Assembly: GCA_014621425.1 (NCBI GenBank)
Contig: JAANBB010000146.1
Location: 1-64,000 of the forward strand
Direction of reading: 5' to 3'
Origin: Cylindrodendrum hubeiense
Lineage: Eukaryota; Ascomycota; Sordariomycetes; Hypocreales; Nectriaceae
Length of the DNA stretch: 64,000 nucleotides
The position numbers and the translations under genes were made by a program. The notes under the pieces were generated by a model. It was not told the origin of the DNA. It ran no database searches and saw nothing but the letters and a program-made list of their open reading frames with translations. Below, piece by piece: positions 11,886 to 23,816 of this stretch. Numbering within the stretch: position 1 is the first letter of the stretch; each line of letters begins with the position of its first letter.

Positions 11886-14406
11886 GGCGATGACAAGACA
11901 AGGCTTGGCTCTTAGTATGTACGATCTATACAATATGGATGTAAACTGGCTGGTTCTGTCTCAACACGACAGGCGACGCAGGTATTTATGTACATATTTG
12001 AATCAGTGTTGTCTCTTCAATTCGAAGTACGTTGGCCCGTTGGCCCACTCACACAGACTGTATCGCTGTGTCGGAAGGCACCTCAGGTGCATGTCGGAAG
12101 CCACCAAGCCACGCAATCCCACCCTTCTTAGATGATCACTGTGGAGTCAACATCAGCGAAGAAGGAAGTATATGCTTATTTCCCCGCTTTTGGGTGTATG
12201 TCGGGCTAGGAAGGATCAGGAGCCGTATGAATGAGTGGACTCTATTGGAGCCGTCTCGCGATCGAGATTTTGGCGCCTCCCGCAACGCCATTGACATTGA
12301 GATCTTCTTCCAGTGTTCCTCGCCCACTCAAGTACGTGCCAAGATATGCCAAGCTTCGTACTAAGCGGGTGAAGTCAGAGCGGATAACAGCCACATGCAG
12401 TTCTTCCGGTGATCGGCCAACCACGTTGCGTTGACAACAGGCGTACGTCGTACAGTGGCGCGGTTGATCCAAATATGACGTCCGCGTATGTATGTCGATA
12501 AGCAAATTAAGCATGTAAGGCAATGAGGACGGCATATGGTTGGCTAGAACAAGTCCCGAAGGCGGAACCGGTGCAACGATGTTGCTTTTTGCAAGTCAGG
12601 CTAAGCTGTGCATACTGCCCAAGCATCACGCACACCACGCCGTGTTTTAATTTGATGGCATGCTGACTCCTATCGGTAGACTGTAAGTGTCCGATGTGCG
12701 ATGATATCATATCAGTGCATGCCGTTCGGGAGGGGCGGAAGTCGTCCGGGCATGATTCTGGCAGCCATGTGCTGTCATTCTAACGCAAGAAACCATGATC
12801 ATTTGTGCCATCATCAACTGGTTCAGCTGGGGTGCCACTTTTCGCCATGTTTTCACGCCACGTTCGATCGCACATTATTCCCGTGCTGCGACCGGAAGTT
12901 AATCGTGTTCCCCTTGCGTGAAACTGAGACTACAACGGTAGCGATCTAATACAGGCACAAAGTCGAAGTGAAACGGTGGTTGGCAGAGTCATTTGTGCCA
13001 CTTGCAGATGCCCGCAGATTCGCTTGGGTTATTGGCCAGTAATACCCAGCTGGAATAGATATCTGATGCCAGAGCCATTTTCGGCAGTTGGATCCTTGGA
13101 ACAAAAGTCCGGCGCATGCTACCTTTGATGCAGATGGCCGCCTTGTTTAGGCCCTCGCTCGTAAATATGCGCAGGGTGGGCAGAGTCAGCTTCACGCAGT
13201 AAAGAAATATTGCAGGTTACTCAGTCAGCCCACGGAGTATCCGCAGTCAGCTTCGGAGCCAGGAACCCCTGAAGACGCAATGCATCACGCCGGGATTGTA
13301 GCTTGGAATCTCTCAGTTCAGCCCACTGCATGACACGAATCTCGGCGCAGAAACGTGCCGGGATCAGGCTCCGGCTGAGGTTGGGGCTGCTTTGCCCTGT
13401 GTAGCACTCAAGAGCATGAGCAGTGTCTACGTCAGCAGGAGCTTCGTTAATAAACGGTGAAAACCTGCTGAGGGATTCACCGATGCGCAGGAGTGTGTGA
13501 TCTAGTCGGCGAAGACCTGACGAGAGACTCCTCTACGAGCAGGAGAGTGCGCATGTCCACATCTACTTGACCCAGCTTCGGGTTCATCTGAAACTCGAGC
13601 ATGGCCGCACCCGAGACCGATCACAACCGGTTGCACAACATCAACACGACCTTCATCGCGTAGATGGCCCCGGAAAAATCCTTCGCGATCAATGATGTGC
13701 AAGAGCGAGAACCTGGCGTCCAAGCTCCGCATGCGGCGGATTCGGAACTGGGACATTTTTGAGCGTTCGCGCTGTGCAAAAGATGACCTCGAAATGTACC
13801 TTCTACTGATTGATTAAAGGTGAATGATTGGCCGCGATACTATGTAACCGATTTAGTTGGTGTGTGGCTTCATCGTAGTGAGCGAGCTGGTCCGATAATG
13901 CGCTCACTTATTAGCGTAGTTGATCGGATCGGGGATAGAGAGATCGCGACTTAGCCAGCAACGCAAAGACCTAATTGGACTCCCACTCGGATAGCGATCA
14001 GTCGAGACCAAGGGGGGCAAAGTTGGCCGCGTAAACGGTAAAGACGTGCTGATTTATTTGGGATTGAGTGAAGGTGCAATACCCAATGGGGATCACGCAA
14101 GATAGCTCCAGAACTTCGCAAGTTGAGAATTATGGGGCTACTAGAGAAATATCTGCTGACGGGCATTGACCCCAATCTAGTCGAAGGCTTGAGTGTGGGA
14201 TAGCATGTGGGATAATGGGGCGAGACGACAAGGGGTAGCTAATATGTAGAACTAGTTTGACTGACGCAATTGCTGGGGAAAATAAGAGCATAGCTTGCCT
14301 TGATTCCATAAAACCTCCCGACTGTCGCCGCTAAAACCACGATAGGCAGCTCACTACCACTTGTCAAGTCTCAGCATTTCATTTTCGCCGCAGAGCGTCA
14401 GTCACA
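11886..14406. other. intergenic region, about 2.5 kb
   Basis: Promoter side of both the deacetylase (an ATAAATA-like motif near 11982) and the divergent MFS gene. The 12-mer TCATTTGTGCCA occurs near 12799 and again near 12989. Short frames here lack homology that I recognise. Confidence 0.45.
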
Positions 14407-16606
14407 ATGACAGAAAAAAATGACACTGGGCGAGTCGCCAACTTGGACGTCAACAGCGTCGATGCTGAATCCACGCCCAGCGAAGCCCCCCATGAGAAAA
14501 TCGAAGTGGGCGCCATCAAGACGTGGAAGGGTCACATCTGGGACACCTGGGAACTCCCCAAGGAGCAGCGCTGGCTGCTCTTCAAAGTGGACGCCTTCGT
14601 TCTCACGTTTGCATCCATCGGCTACTTCCTCAAGAATATCGATCAGACCAATGTCAACAATGCCTTCCTCAGCGGCATGAAGGAGGACCTCAACATGTAC
14701 GGCAATGAGCTCGTAACGAGTAAGTAACCTCAAACTTTTCAATTGATTGTTGAATCCATCATGAAAACTTCCTGTGCAATTGCTAACTTCATGCCACAGG
14801 CACTTCTATCTGGACCGTGGGCTACGTGATCGGCCAGATCCCGTCTAATTTGCTTCTCACTCGAGCCTCGCCGCGATGGGTCATCCCCTCGCTCGAACTC
14901 GGCTGGGGCATCGCCACAATCTGCACTTCTTCGGTTAAATCTTACAAAGCTCTTTACGGCCTCCGTTTCCTCGTGGGATTATTTGAGTGGGTAACTCTTG
15001 GCTACCACCGAGAAGCCTCCCTTTTGTCTTATTGACGGGATTATTTTCACAGTCACTAACTCAATCTATAGATCTGGTTTCTACCCTGGTATTCATTATA
15101 TGTTGGGATCATGGTATACGCCCCGAGAGATCGGCAAGCGTGCTATGATTTTCTGGCTGGCTGGTTCTATTGGTACTATGTTTAGTGGATTCCTCCAGGC
15201 GGCTGCTTATACGAACTTGCACGGAGTGCATGGCAAGGCAGGATGTAAGTTCAACTTCTCATTGGCATCCAGCCTCTAGACTATGATCCTAGAAGGCGCC
15301 AGAACTTTGAAGAGAGAAATGGGAAGCTGACAGATTCGGGCAGGGCGATGGCTCTTCATTATTGATGGCATTATCACGCTACCACTCGCATTGGCTGGCT
15401 ACATCTTCTTCCCTAACCTGCCTCAGGATGGTCAGAGAACATGGTGGACAACTGAAAGAGAGCATAACATCGCTGTAAACAGAATGGCTGCTGTTGGACG
15501 AGCGGGCAAGCAGCCTTGGACGAAGGCAAAGATTCGAAAGATTCTGACCAGCTGGCATACTTACCTCCTTCGTAAGTTCTCTCTAGCGGTTTTCTGAGAT
15601 TCGAGCTGACCATAAAATGCAGCGATGCTATATGTTGTCTGGAACAATGGGTGGCCCCAGGCTGGTATGGGCTATTGGTTGAAGAGCTTTAACGTCGAAC
15701 CCGCGCCCGTTCCTGGAACCACCTTCAGCGTCGCACAGATCAACAACTGTAAGTTCTAGGATCTCCTACTAATAGAGATTTTGGGCTGTGACTAATCATA
15801 TATCATAGTGCCAATTCCCACCACTGCTATTTTCGTCGGCATGGCATTGGTCTGGGCCTGGCTCTCTGATGGTCCTATGAAGGGCGCTCGTTGGCCTTTC
15901 ATGTACGCTGGTGCTATTATTACGGTACGCTTGCGAATTCTTTACACCTCCCCGATATGCATTGATTTATTTACTGACGACTTGAACCTTCAAATAGCTC
16001 ATCTTCGTGGTTACTCTGCGTCAAATGGATCTCTACTCGGACGTTCACGGTCGCAAGATTGTTTACTGGCTCAGCAACATTGGTGTACGTCTGCATTCCC
16101 CACTAAAATCCGGTTACGGCTACTGACTTCACCTCCAGAATGGCGCAGGTCCTCTTATCCTGAGCTGGATCAACGAGATTTGCACCGATGATACGGAAAA
16201 GCGAGCGTTGCTTGTCGGCATGGCCAACGACCTTGCCTATGTTGTGCAGGCTGTGGTAAGTCGTCCCGATATCGCCACAAACAGACACGTACTGACCATT
16301 ATCAAGGCACCTAATTTCGTATGGAAGACCACCGATTTCCCTGCCGCTATCAAGGGTTATACCTGGTCAACTGTTCTTCAAATCCTCACCAGTAAGTCAT
16401 CTGATACTATTTGACTCGTTTAGACACTAACCTTGCACTTAGTGGTTGTGACTGCCGCCATTCAGCTTCTCTTGTGGCAAGACCAGAAGAAAGCGGCAAG
16501 AGCTGATGTTGAGTCTCTGCAACCCAGTAGTTCGGAAAAGGATGAAGAAGATGTCGATAGCAAGGGTACTCGCACTGGTCAGGTTCAGACTGTCAACTTG
16601 GACTAG
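14407..16606 (+). CDS. MFS transporter, anion:cation symporter family (Liz1/Fen2/Dal5 type)
   Basis: Ten exons: 14407-14719, 14800-14986, 15072-15244, 15344-15571, 15623-15748, 15809-15924, 15998-16084, 16139-16255, 16307-16391 and 16443-16606. All junctions keep frame, giving 531 aa. A hydrophilic N-tail precedes twelve probable membrane segments. Family signatures are FLKNIDQTNVNNAF after TM1, GYVIGQIPSNLLL, LFESGFYPG and GWRWLFIIDG, all typical of fungal pantothenate, biotin and allantoate carriers. The C-tail is acidic and Ser-rich. A plasma-membrane importer of a small carboxylate or vitamin is the likely role; the substrate cannot be read from sequence. Neighbours give no pathway hint. 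The high intron number is typical of this family in Sordariomycetes. Confidence 0.92.
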
Positions 16607-17268
16607 CTCTAGGTACCTAGAGATGGCTTCCATTAAGATGAAGAACAACAAAATAGCTCGATTTTGAGACTGCAGTACCTAATTGAGTATTATCTCTAAT
16701 TTCTATATACTCCACAATTCATATCACTGGCCTCGCTTTATAAAGTATAATTCTTCCCAATTACAGCGAGAAAATGGATACGGGAGGGAGGCTTTTGATT
16801 TATCTATCCCACGATGAGCTAAGAGCCAGTCGTACCGATGATAAGATCGATCTCTGCAGATCCGGCCCGGAAGACCCAGATCCGTATACTCGACACCAGG
16901 AGACTTAAAGCCTCCGACTGCAGCTGTGATGCGGAAAGAATAGAACTCAGCGTCAAAGGAATGCCCGAGACACCCCAAGATGTGACATTCTCGATAGTCA
17001 GCTTGTAATATCGCACTGTAACTGCTTCACAGAGAACGAAGGGTCCAATTCTTAGACAATTTGCTTGCTTTACCATATAGTCTACCCTAGATAATTGGTA
17101 CGGGGAGGCTTGAAGGTTGCGCATGTAGAATTAGTACTCAACCAACTCACGACCAAGGACCCCGCCACTAGGCAGTCAATCATAGGTAACACCTTCAACT
17201 AAATCACAGCTGTTTAGATACGGCTCCTCCAAGCGAACATCCCTATTTAGGAACAATCTGCCGGATTG
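16607..17268. other. intergenic spacer
   Basis: 3' sides of the MFS gene and of the small ORF on the opposite strand. A minus-strand frame of about 100 codons (16819-17124) is open but shows no recognisable domain. Confidence 0.4.
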
Positions 17269-17451
17269 CTAGCTTCCTTGACAATGCGTACATAGCGAAC
17301 GTTTGACCCACTCACTCCTGACGGAATCGAGCTTGTGGTGGCAACGGCGGCCGTACTGGATTGCCTGTGGGCATGGCTCGACGAACACTGAAGTATTGAG
17401 CACCCTCCCGCAATGCTGGCACCGGTAGTAGAGCCTGACGTTGTAGCACAT
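17269..17451 (-). CDS. tiny cysteine-rich, zinc-ribbon-like protein
   Basis: An uninterrupted 60-aa frame beginning with a true ATG. It contains seven Cys: C2, C11-x2-C14, C27, C37 and C53-x2-C56, with His residues at 13, 38, 39 and 55. The opening pattern (MCY followed by a CxHC motif) resembles many unannotated small fungal proteins that may bind zinc. There is no signal peptide. It could be a real small gene or a chance frame; the paired CxxC motifs favour a real one. Nothing nearby suggests a function. Confidence 0.45.
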   Translation of the reverse strand: MCYNVRLYYRCQHCGRVLNTSVFVEPCPQAIQYGRRCHHKLDSVRSEWVKRSLCTHCQGS

Positions 17452-18334
17452 TTTTCTTCGTTTCGTTGAAGAGGCAGAATGGGAAAGGATTATGGGTGTA
17501 GTGGGAGGACTGGTTCGGTTGGAGTTTTTTTTAGACTTATTCGTTCGGTACTGGATTTAAATCGACGGAGAGAGGGGGATACGGTTTCATTTATAGAGAC
17601 TGCTACAAGGTGATTCGCAACCTGCGTCTGAGGAAGCCGCGACTCCTACAATTCGTCGGACACAATACAGAACGGTTCTGATATCTCATAAGCTCTTGAG
17701 CATTCTCCATTCAGCAAGATTCCACGTTCAAATTGGGATTCTGACGGGATGAGAAAATCTCGGGTTTAATTCAGTATCTCAAGCGACTGTGATCACATCG
17801 CAATTTTGCCCCTGCCTGTTTTTCCTCATCACACGCCTTGTCACTGAAGTATTTGGCCAATAGGAGGCAAGACAATATGCATCCTATATCTCCTTGACTG
17901 CAATGCTGGTGGAGCAGATTCGGGACTTGTGCAGGTTGACAGCCACTACGTTATTATTGGGTAGTTTTGCTTTTGCTGAACTACTGTATCACACTGGCTC
18001 CACCAGAATTAGGGCAGTCAAGGAGATCCACATGGCTTCAGTCATCCTTATTATGCTGGTTGTGATTTATGCATATCCTAGGCTCGGGCAGACTTCGTGC
18101 ACTGTGTAATAAAGCGGTACAGCGAATATTCAGGAGGGAGATAGTGCACCAAGCTTAGTACGAAGTAGTAGAAAGGACCACCAGCACCGATAAATTGGAC
18201 TTCGTTGTCATCAAAAACCACAGCGAGGCATGTGGGATTTTGACTTGGTAGCTAAAGCCTTGGAGCATGACAGAACACTGCTCTGAATCCCATTATATCA
18301 CTTCATACGTTCCTTTAACTAATCGCTCGCACAA
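17452..18334. other. intergenic spacer
   Basis: Upstream of the small Cys-rich ORF and downstream of the P450. A plus-strand frame of 71 codons at 17894-18109 has a hydrophobic stretch but no supporting homology. Confidence 0.4.
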
Positions 18335-20326
18335 TCAAGCCTCGATTTTCTCTGGCATCCAAGTGCTGAATGCCATACCTTTAGGTACCTCCTTCCACTG
18401 CTTAGTGACTGGATCCAAGACCTTTTCACAATCTTTTGCCTCCTGTCGTATGATCACCGACTTCGCCTTGCTTCGCGGCGTAATGATCACCGGATACTCA
18501 GAAGGCGTGACCGTAATTCCACCAACCAAATCCTCTATGTCGTACTGGGCAGGATTTCCTTCACTGTCTTTCGCTGGAGAGAAGTGGAAACCCCACGCAA
18601 GTCGAGAGACTCCTAAGAAAAGCGACCTCTCCGCGATATGGATTCCTTGACAGAGACGACGCCCGGCACCAAAAACGAAGTTATCTCGCTTTTTAGTGTC
18701 TCCGACAGCTGATTGATACAGAGTCGTGTGGTCATCTTTATATCGATCCGGGTTGAAGACTCGGGGGTCAGGATGCCGTTCTGGGTCCATGTGAATTCCC
18801 CTAGATCAATTAATACAATCGCTTACACTCAAAATGGTAATCGATGCCGGGGAGGGGAGCTTACCAGACATTATTAATCACAGAAGCGCCCTTGGGAATA
18901 GTATATCCTTGATAGGTGTCGTCCTTGATCACCGAGTGCGGTACACCGAGGAACACAGTAGGCATCCACCGTAGACTCTCCTTAATGCAACATCGGACAA
19001 ATGGGAGATTATCGTAGTCGTCCATTGTAGGCAGTCGGTCGGGACCTACCACGCGATCAATCTCTTCCTGAACCCTCCGTTGCACGTCTGGCCAAACAAG
19101 AAGCGCCAAGATATAGCCATACAAAGTTCCCGATGTAGTATCGGATCCTGCTTCAAGCAGCGAGCCGCTGATGTAGGCTGCGGCATCATCGGAGAACTTT
19201 TCGGTTGTTTGGGCTCGGTAGATGTCATTGCAGAAGCACGGCTAGGCAAGAACATGTTAGCGCAACTTGTTTGATCGAGGAGATAATTCGAACATCATAC
19301 TAGTCCAGTCCCAGCATCGAGGGCCTCCTTTGCCTTCATCCAATGATGAACGTAATTCTTCTTTTCGATTTTGTGTAATTCTTTAGCGTAGCGAACATTC
19401 GGGGCCATAAACTCAGGAAGCTTTTGCATGATTGGGTATAGATCTGCAAGCTGTGCGCTGGAACTTCCCGCGAGCTCTCCCCATTTATCAAAGGACTTAA
19501 CCACCTCAACGATTAGTTCATACCATAACATGATGAATTTTGACATACCTTAAAAAGCTGCAAGAGATTCGGGTCCTTGTTGTCTGTACAGCGATATCCA
19601 AAGATCATTTGTGTGGAGAGAGAGTAGGTGAACCTTCGGAGATGGTACAAGAGGTCATTCGGTGTATCCAACAAATTGGAAAGAAATATCTTGTTTTCCA
19701 GGTCCTGGTATGGGACATATGTTATGGCGGCCTTAATATTCAAGATATTATGGACCATCCGATGTATCATTCGCCAATTTTCGCCATATCTCTGTTCTAT
19801 GGTTAGCTCGGGGCTCCGTAGGATGCAGAGAAAAGGTAGATTTTCCGGGACTGCTCACCATGACCACGAGCCTGAGGTCTCCGCTGGCAATCTTTTGCCC
19901 GATGAACATGTCTGGCCGGTCCGAATACATACCACCCTTCTTGTCTAGCAGGTCGTTAACAGCAGTATCCGAGGAAAGAACAATCATCTTTTTCGTTCCA
20001 AGAATGAGGGAGTATATTGGCCTACACCGAGTCTCTGCGTTAGTCCATCTCAGCTAATCATCATTTCTCCTGTCGTACCCATATTCTTTGGCCCATTTCT
20101 GAAACTGAAGATGTGGTCTTTTGGTGGGCATCTATGCATAAATTAGTATCACCCATTATAGATGCCCTGAGAGACCCACAAGATGCAAATTACCCAAAAT
20201 GGGCAACGTTGGAGGTCCTGGAGGGAGTCCAGCAGGTCTTCTGCCAATCTTGCCGACTTTGGCAATGAGGAAGATGACCGACAACGCCAGAGCCAGCGCG
20301 ATAGGTAGGAGGGGTAGGCCCGGCAT
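18335..20326 (-). CDS. microsomal cytochrome P450 monooxygenase
   Basis: Seven exons: 20180-20326, 20079-20131, 19859-20021, 19549-19791, 19301-19504, 18865-19241 and 18335-18800; 550 aa. Residues 1-22 form a hydrophobic ER anchor, followed by a Pro-rich hinge (GLPPGPPTLP). Other landmarks are the I-helix AGSDTT (301-306), ExxR at Glu358-Arg361, and the heme loop FVFGAGRRLCQG (437-448) with Cys446 as the iron ligand. The MRYGENWRMIH segment at the start of exon 4 and overall length resemble fungal secondary-metabolite and xenobiotic P450s (OrdA-like). All introns are 49-70 bp. It probably hydroxylates a small hydrophobic substrate with a P450 reductase. It lies 0.7 kb from the rhodopsin-domain gene and 3.5 kb from the FAD monooxygenase, so membership of the neighbouring cluster is possible but unproven. 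Confidence 0.93.
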
Positions 20327-21037
20327 TTTGAATGAGTATTCTGATGAGAGGGTTTGACGCTTATAATATTTTGGCCTTTTCTATCAATTCTTTGCTATCT
20401 CATCAAAGTTGGTGATGGGCAGTGGGTATTGCGGGAGTTGTCCAGCAGGGTCAAGGATGATTGCCGATGAAGACAGACCGTCCATACGGAGCGTATGCAT
20501 TAATATGTCTCTTGAGCAGAACATCTTGGATCGAAACCCTCACCGCAATCTCCGAATCTCACGTGATGAGGTTTATCGGGTTCGGCATCAAATAATGGTG
20601 ATATTATTGGCTGTGGTCGGCCACGTCCATCTTGCATCACTTCATGCATGGCGTAAAATGTGCGGGGAATCCAGATTTTGTGCGGCAGGCAAGCTTGAAA
20701 TTGACCATTAGCCTACCTGTGCGCTAGCCGCTCGGCTTCGGCTTCGGCTTCGAAGTCGTCTCGCTTTTACTTTGCTACTGGTCTATTTCGGAATATATTC
20801 GCTGTCTATTAGGGCAAGCCAATCATTGGTTTGACGGGCTATTGAGAGGTTGGGTTCACAATGTGGATGCCTGGATTTGAGCTTCAATGAACGTTATTAT
20901 ATTATTATTAATTTAATGGGCCAAGCTCTATTTACTCTAGTATTATCGATATCAATCCACAGAATAGTTTCGGAATTGAATGAGTTAGAGTGCTGGCGAC
21001 AGCGTCTTGAATCAACACAGGTAGTCAGATGCTGAGG
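20327..21037. other. intergenic spacer with GGCTTC repeat
   Basis: P450 promoter side. Contains a (GGCTTC)3 run at 20734-20751 and an AT-rich patch near 20895-20920. No gene seen. Confidence 0.45.
20734..20751. repeat. GGCTTC microsatellite
   Basis: Three perfect hexamer units. Related CGGGTTC/GGGCTC hexamers recur at 33181. Confidence 0.75.
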
Positions 21038-22264
21038 TTAGGCTTCACTCCCTTCTATTGAGTTTGAGTCAATCTGATAATGAGGTCTCTCGAACTTCTT
21101 TTTCGCTTGCGACCTCAAGTATGGTCGCAAAGACGGTAAGCAGGCGATAATGAGACTGAGATTACAGTCAATGGTAGCGAAAAGCACTATAAATATCGGT
21201 TAGCTAGGGGTGAAAGATGTTCGTCGAATTTCGGGGGAGAACTGCCAGACATACTAATCACACTCATTGCTACATCTCCATCCAATGCCTGTGAGTATAC
21301 AATCGAGATGTAACGGAATACAGCCGAGCCAATACTGATAAGGCCGAGGAGAAAGGTACAATATAATCCTACTTTCAGCGACCTCTTGAGCTGTAGCTGT
21401 GGTATTATAAGCCACGGCAGAGCGAAAACTTGGAAGAATTAGAAACATGCTATTGCGATTTGAAGGAGGTATTTGCATTACTGAAAATATCTCCAGCGAT
21501 ATGAAGTGACCAGGTGATTGTGTAATCGGTAGTCACATTAGCAGGCGGACATGTTCCCTCAGGGCGAAGGTCCCTGAAATAACAAAATGAGTATTAGTTT
21601 CAAATCAAGCCCATCATCGATATAGTATTTGATTAGGAATATACTAACCAGTTTGTCTTAATGGGCAGGCATATCAGAGTATGTGTTAACATACTGGTAA
21701 CATAAGCAAGACCGACATAGGAAATCACGACCCATAAACATATTCTTCGTTTTCTTGCAAAAGAAGGGAATATTTCCAAGTACATGGCTAATATTGCCGC
21801 TTTAGAGAGATACGAGGTTGTTAAAAACGAGAAAGCCCAACCCCAGAATAACTAGCAATTAGCCAATTAGTTAAATCTGTCGGTCTTCTGCCCAAGGAAG
21901 GCTTTAAAATGTATACTCTACCTTATAGATAGTAATCATATCATTTCGGGTCCCACCATACCCTTTTAATGTCATTCTTAGACCGGGCTGAAGAGCCCCG
22001 AGTTCGGAGAATATGACATTAGATGTGGTGGCAATCGCCGCAACAACCCAGGCGGCGCACATCAGGCTGTCGCTCCATATCAAGCTGCGATTTTGAATCT
22101 TGAGGCGCAAATATAGGCGAGCGATGATGACAGCAGCGGCGATGGCGAGCAAAAGCCAGCCAGTAACCTGTCATATGGAAGATCTGCTGTTAGAAAGTAA
22201 ACAGCAGAAGTGTGGGTTAGGAACGAACCAGAACATCCACTGGCCCAATGGTGCGGGACAGCAT
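21038..22264 (-). CDS. rhodopsin-domain (PTH11-like) seven-helix membrane protein
   Basis: Six exons: 22229-22264, 21922-22167, 21649-21851, 21482-21573, 21255-21428 and 21038-21186; 299 aa with frame preserved throughout. The protein is almost entirely hydrophobic, with about seven helices. It has the usual fungal rhodopsin-domain landmarks: an extracellular loop rich in Gly/Arg after helix 2 (GYGGTRND), a WGWAFSF start of helix 3, a loop with Cys (GTCPP) before helix 5, and a short basic C-tail (LRPYLRSQAKKKF). It lacks an N-terminal CFEM domain. Members include PTH11-type receptor-like proteins, but most are uncharacterised. The 36-bp first exon with a GTTCGT donor is the least certain part. 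Confidence 0.8.
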
Positions 22265-23816
22265 GCCTCCGAATGATCCCAGGCGTACCACAAATAAGAG
22301 GCCCTGAGGCAGGTTGTGATGATTTTAAAGTCTCAGCTGCAGCTTGACTTGAGCGCGTTCGGTGGTTTGTTTCAGCTCATAAGAGACTGAATATGCCGGA
22401 GTCCAAGAGAAAAGTCAGGAGAAAGTTTCTGGGAAATTTAGATAACAGCATGGCTGGATTTATTTATTCCGGGACCGAGTGGCGTATTTGGGTTTCGACA
22501 CGCACAGCTGACTTTGTGTATTCCAATCCAACATCTTCCAAATGCGGACGGAACGTCAAAAATGGATCTCGCCCAAGCCGCCCCGACCAAGCGTCCACAT
22601 AATTCTCTCGATACATGAAGCTAACGCCAAGCCACATTCCGGGTCGAAAACTTCTTTGATATTGCCTTGTGGGGGAATGGCACAGAGACGGTCAGAGACC
22701 CAACAACCCACCCACAAAATCAGGTGCTGTGACTGTGGTGATGTCGGCACAAAGGCGATGCGTCCGCAATGTCGGTAGGGGCGTAGATAAAAGACTTTCA
22801 AAGTGAACAAAACAGACCAGTCTGACCGATACCAGCAATTGGTACCATCTGATCAAACGGTTCAAAACACAATGCCGCAAGAATGGGCTAAAAAGAACGT
22901 GAATTGAGCTTTTTAGAAATTCGCTGCTGAACACTCATGACGATCCATGAAGGTTGAAGATGCGGGTGTAACTGACCGTAATCCCTCAATCCTACCCTGT
23001 AACTATTAATGACTGACTAATTGACCTTATCCAATGGCCTCAATACCTGCCAGAATATCCTAAAAGGGATAGCCACCTCAAATGGGCTTACATCCTGACT
23101 GACACACCAGCCAAGAACGCCTTAACAGGCATTCTAAACCGGAAGACCAGCTATCCGCAACACATTGCCTTTGATAGGCCAAGAGGCTGAATTAATTGTT
23201 ATCCGCAATAAGCATTATTTAACTACACATTAATGGAGTCTGAATTCCCGTGGTGGTATAGCACAGCCTTTTGGATTATAGCAATGAGCGCAAAGGAGAC
23301 TAAACACCAGGCCAGCTATACCATTAACAACTCGATAGCATCACCTATTTCCCACAGCGGGCACTATCAACCTCTTTGAGAAATTCGTCGAGGGTTACAG
23401 TTAAAGTCGGGACGCCTGATACAATTTGCACTATTCTCAAAGCCTCTGTTGTGCTCAAAGCCTGAATCATACTGAAGGCTTGCGATTTTGTCATTTGCTA
23501 AGCTTCAGGCTCCTAATGGCGAGTTCATTGTACAATCTTTTCTGATGCTGCAGATGCTAAATTCACAGTGGGTCTCAAGATTTCATACATGCCCTTGAAA
23601 CTAGGCCGTCAATATGGCGCGAGTGACGAAAGAACACACTATGTTGTTTGCTTTATGCTCGAAGAAGTCGCAAGATAACCCAGGCTCTCGATTCGCATCC
23701 TCGACTTTGCCCTTCCAAGCAGTCTGGTGTGGATATAAATTCACTCTGCTTGGAAGCTGAAACTTGAGCGGTTGAGATCATTTGACGCCTCACTAACTTG
23801 CAGTAAAATATCCCTC
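22265..23816. other. gene-free stretch, possible relic DNA
   Basis: About 1.5 kb between two minus-strand genes. All frames on both strands are broken frequently. The part 22980-23640 is unusually even in composition, without promoter-like tracts, which could be a decayed gene or mobile element; I could not identify a parent family. Confidence 0.35.

Noticed and set aside
13502..13756. Minus-strand 84-codon frame
   Set aside because: Arg/Gly-biased, no recognisable family, no splice partners.
16819..17124. Minus-strand 101-codon frame
   Set aside because: No domain recognised and no promoter or splice context; left as unexplained spacer.
17894..18109. Plus-strand 71-codon frame with hydrophobic stretch
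   Set aside because: Could be a small membrane protein, but there is no independent support.
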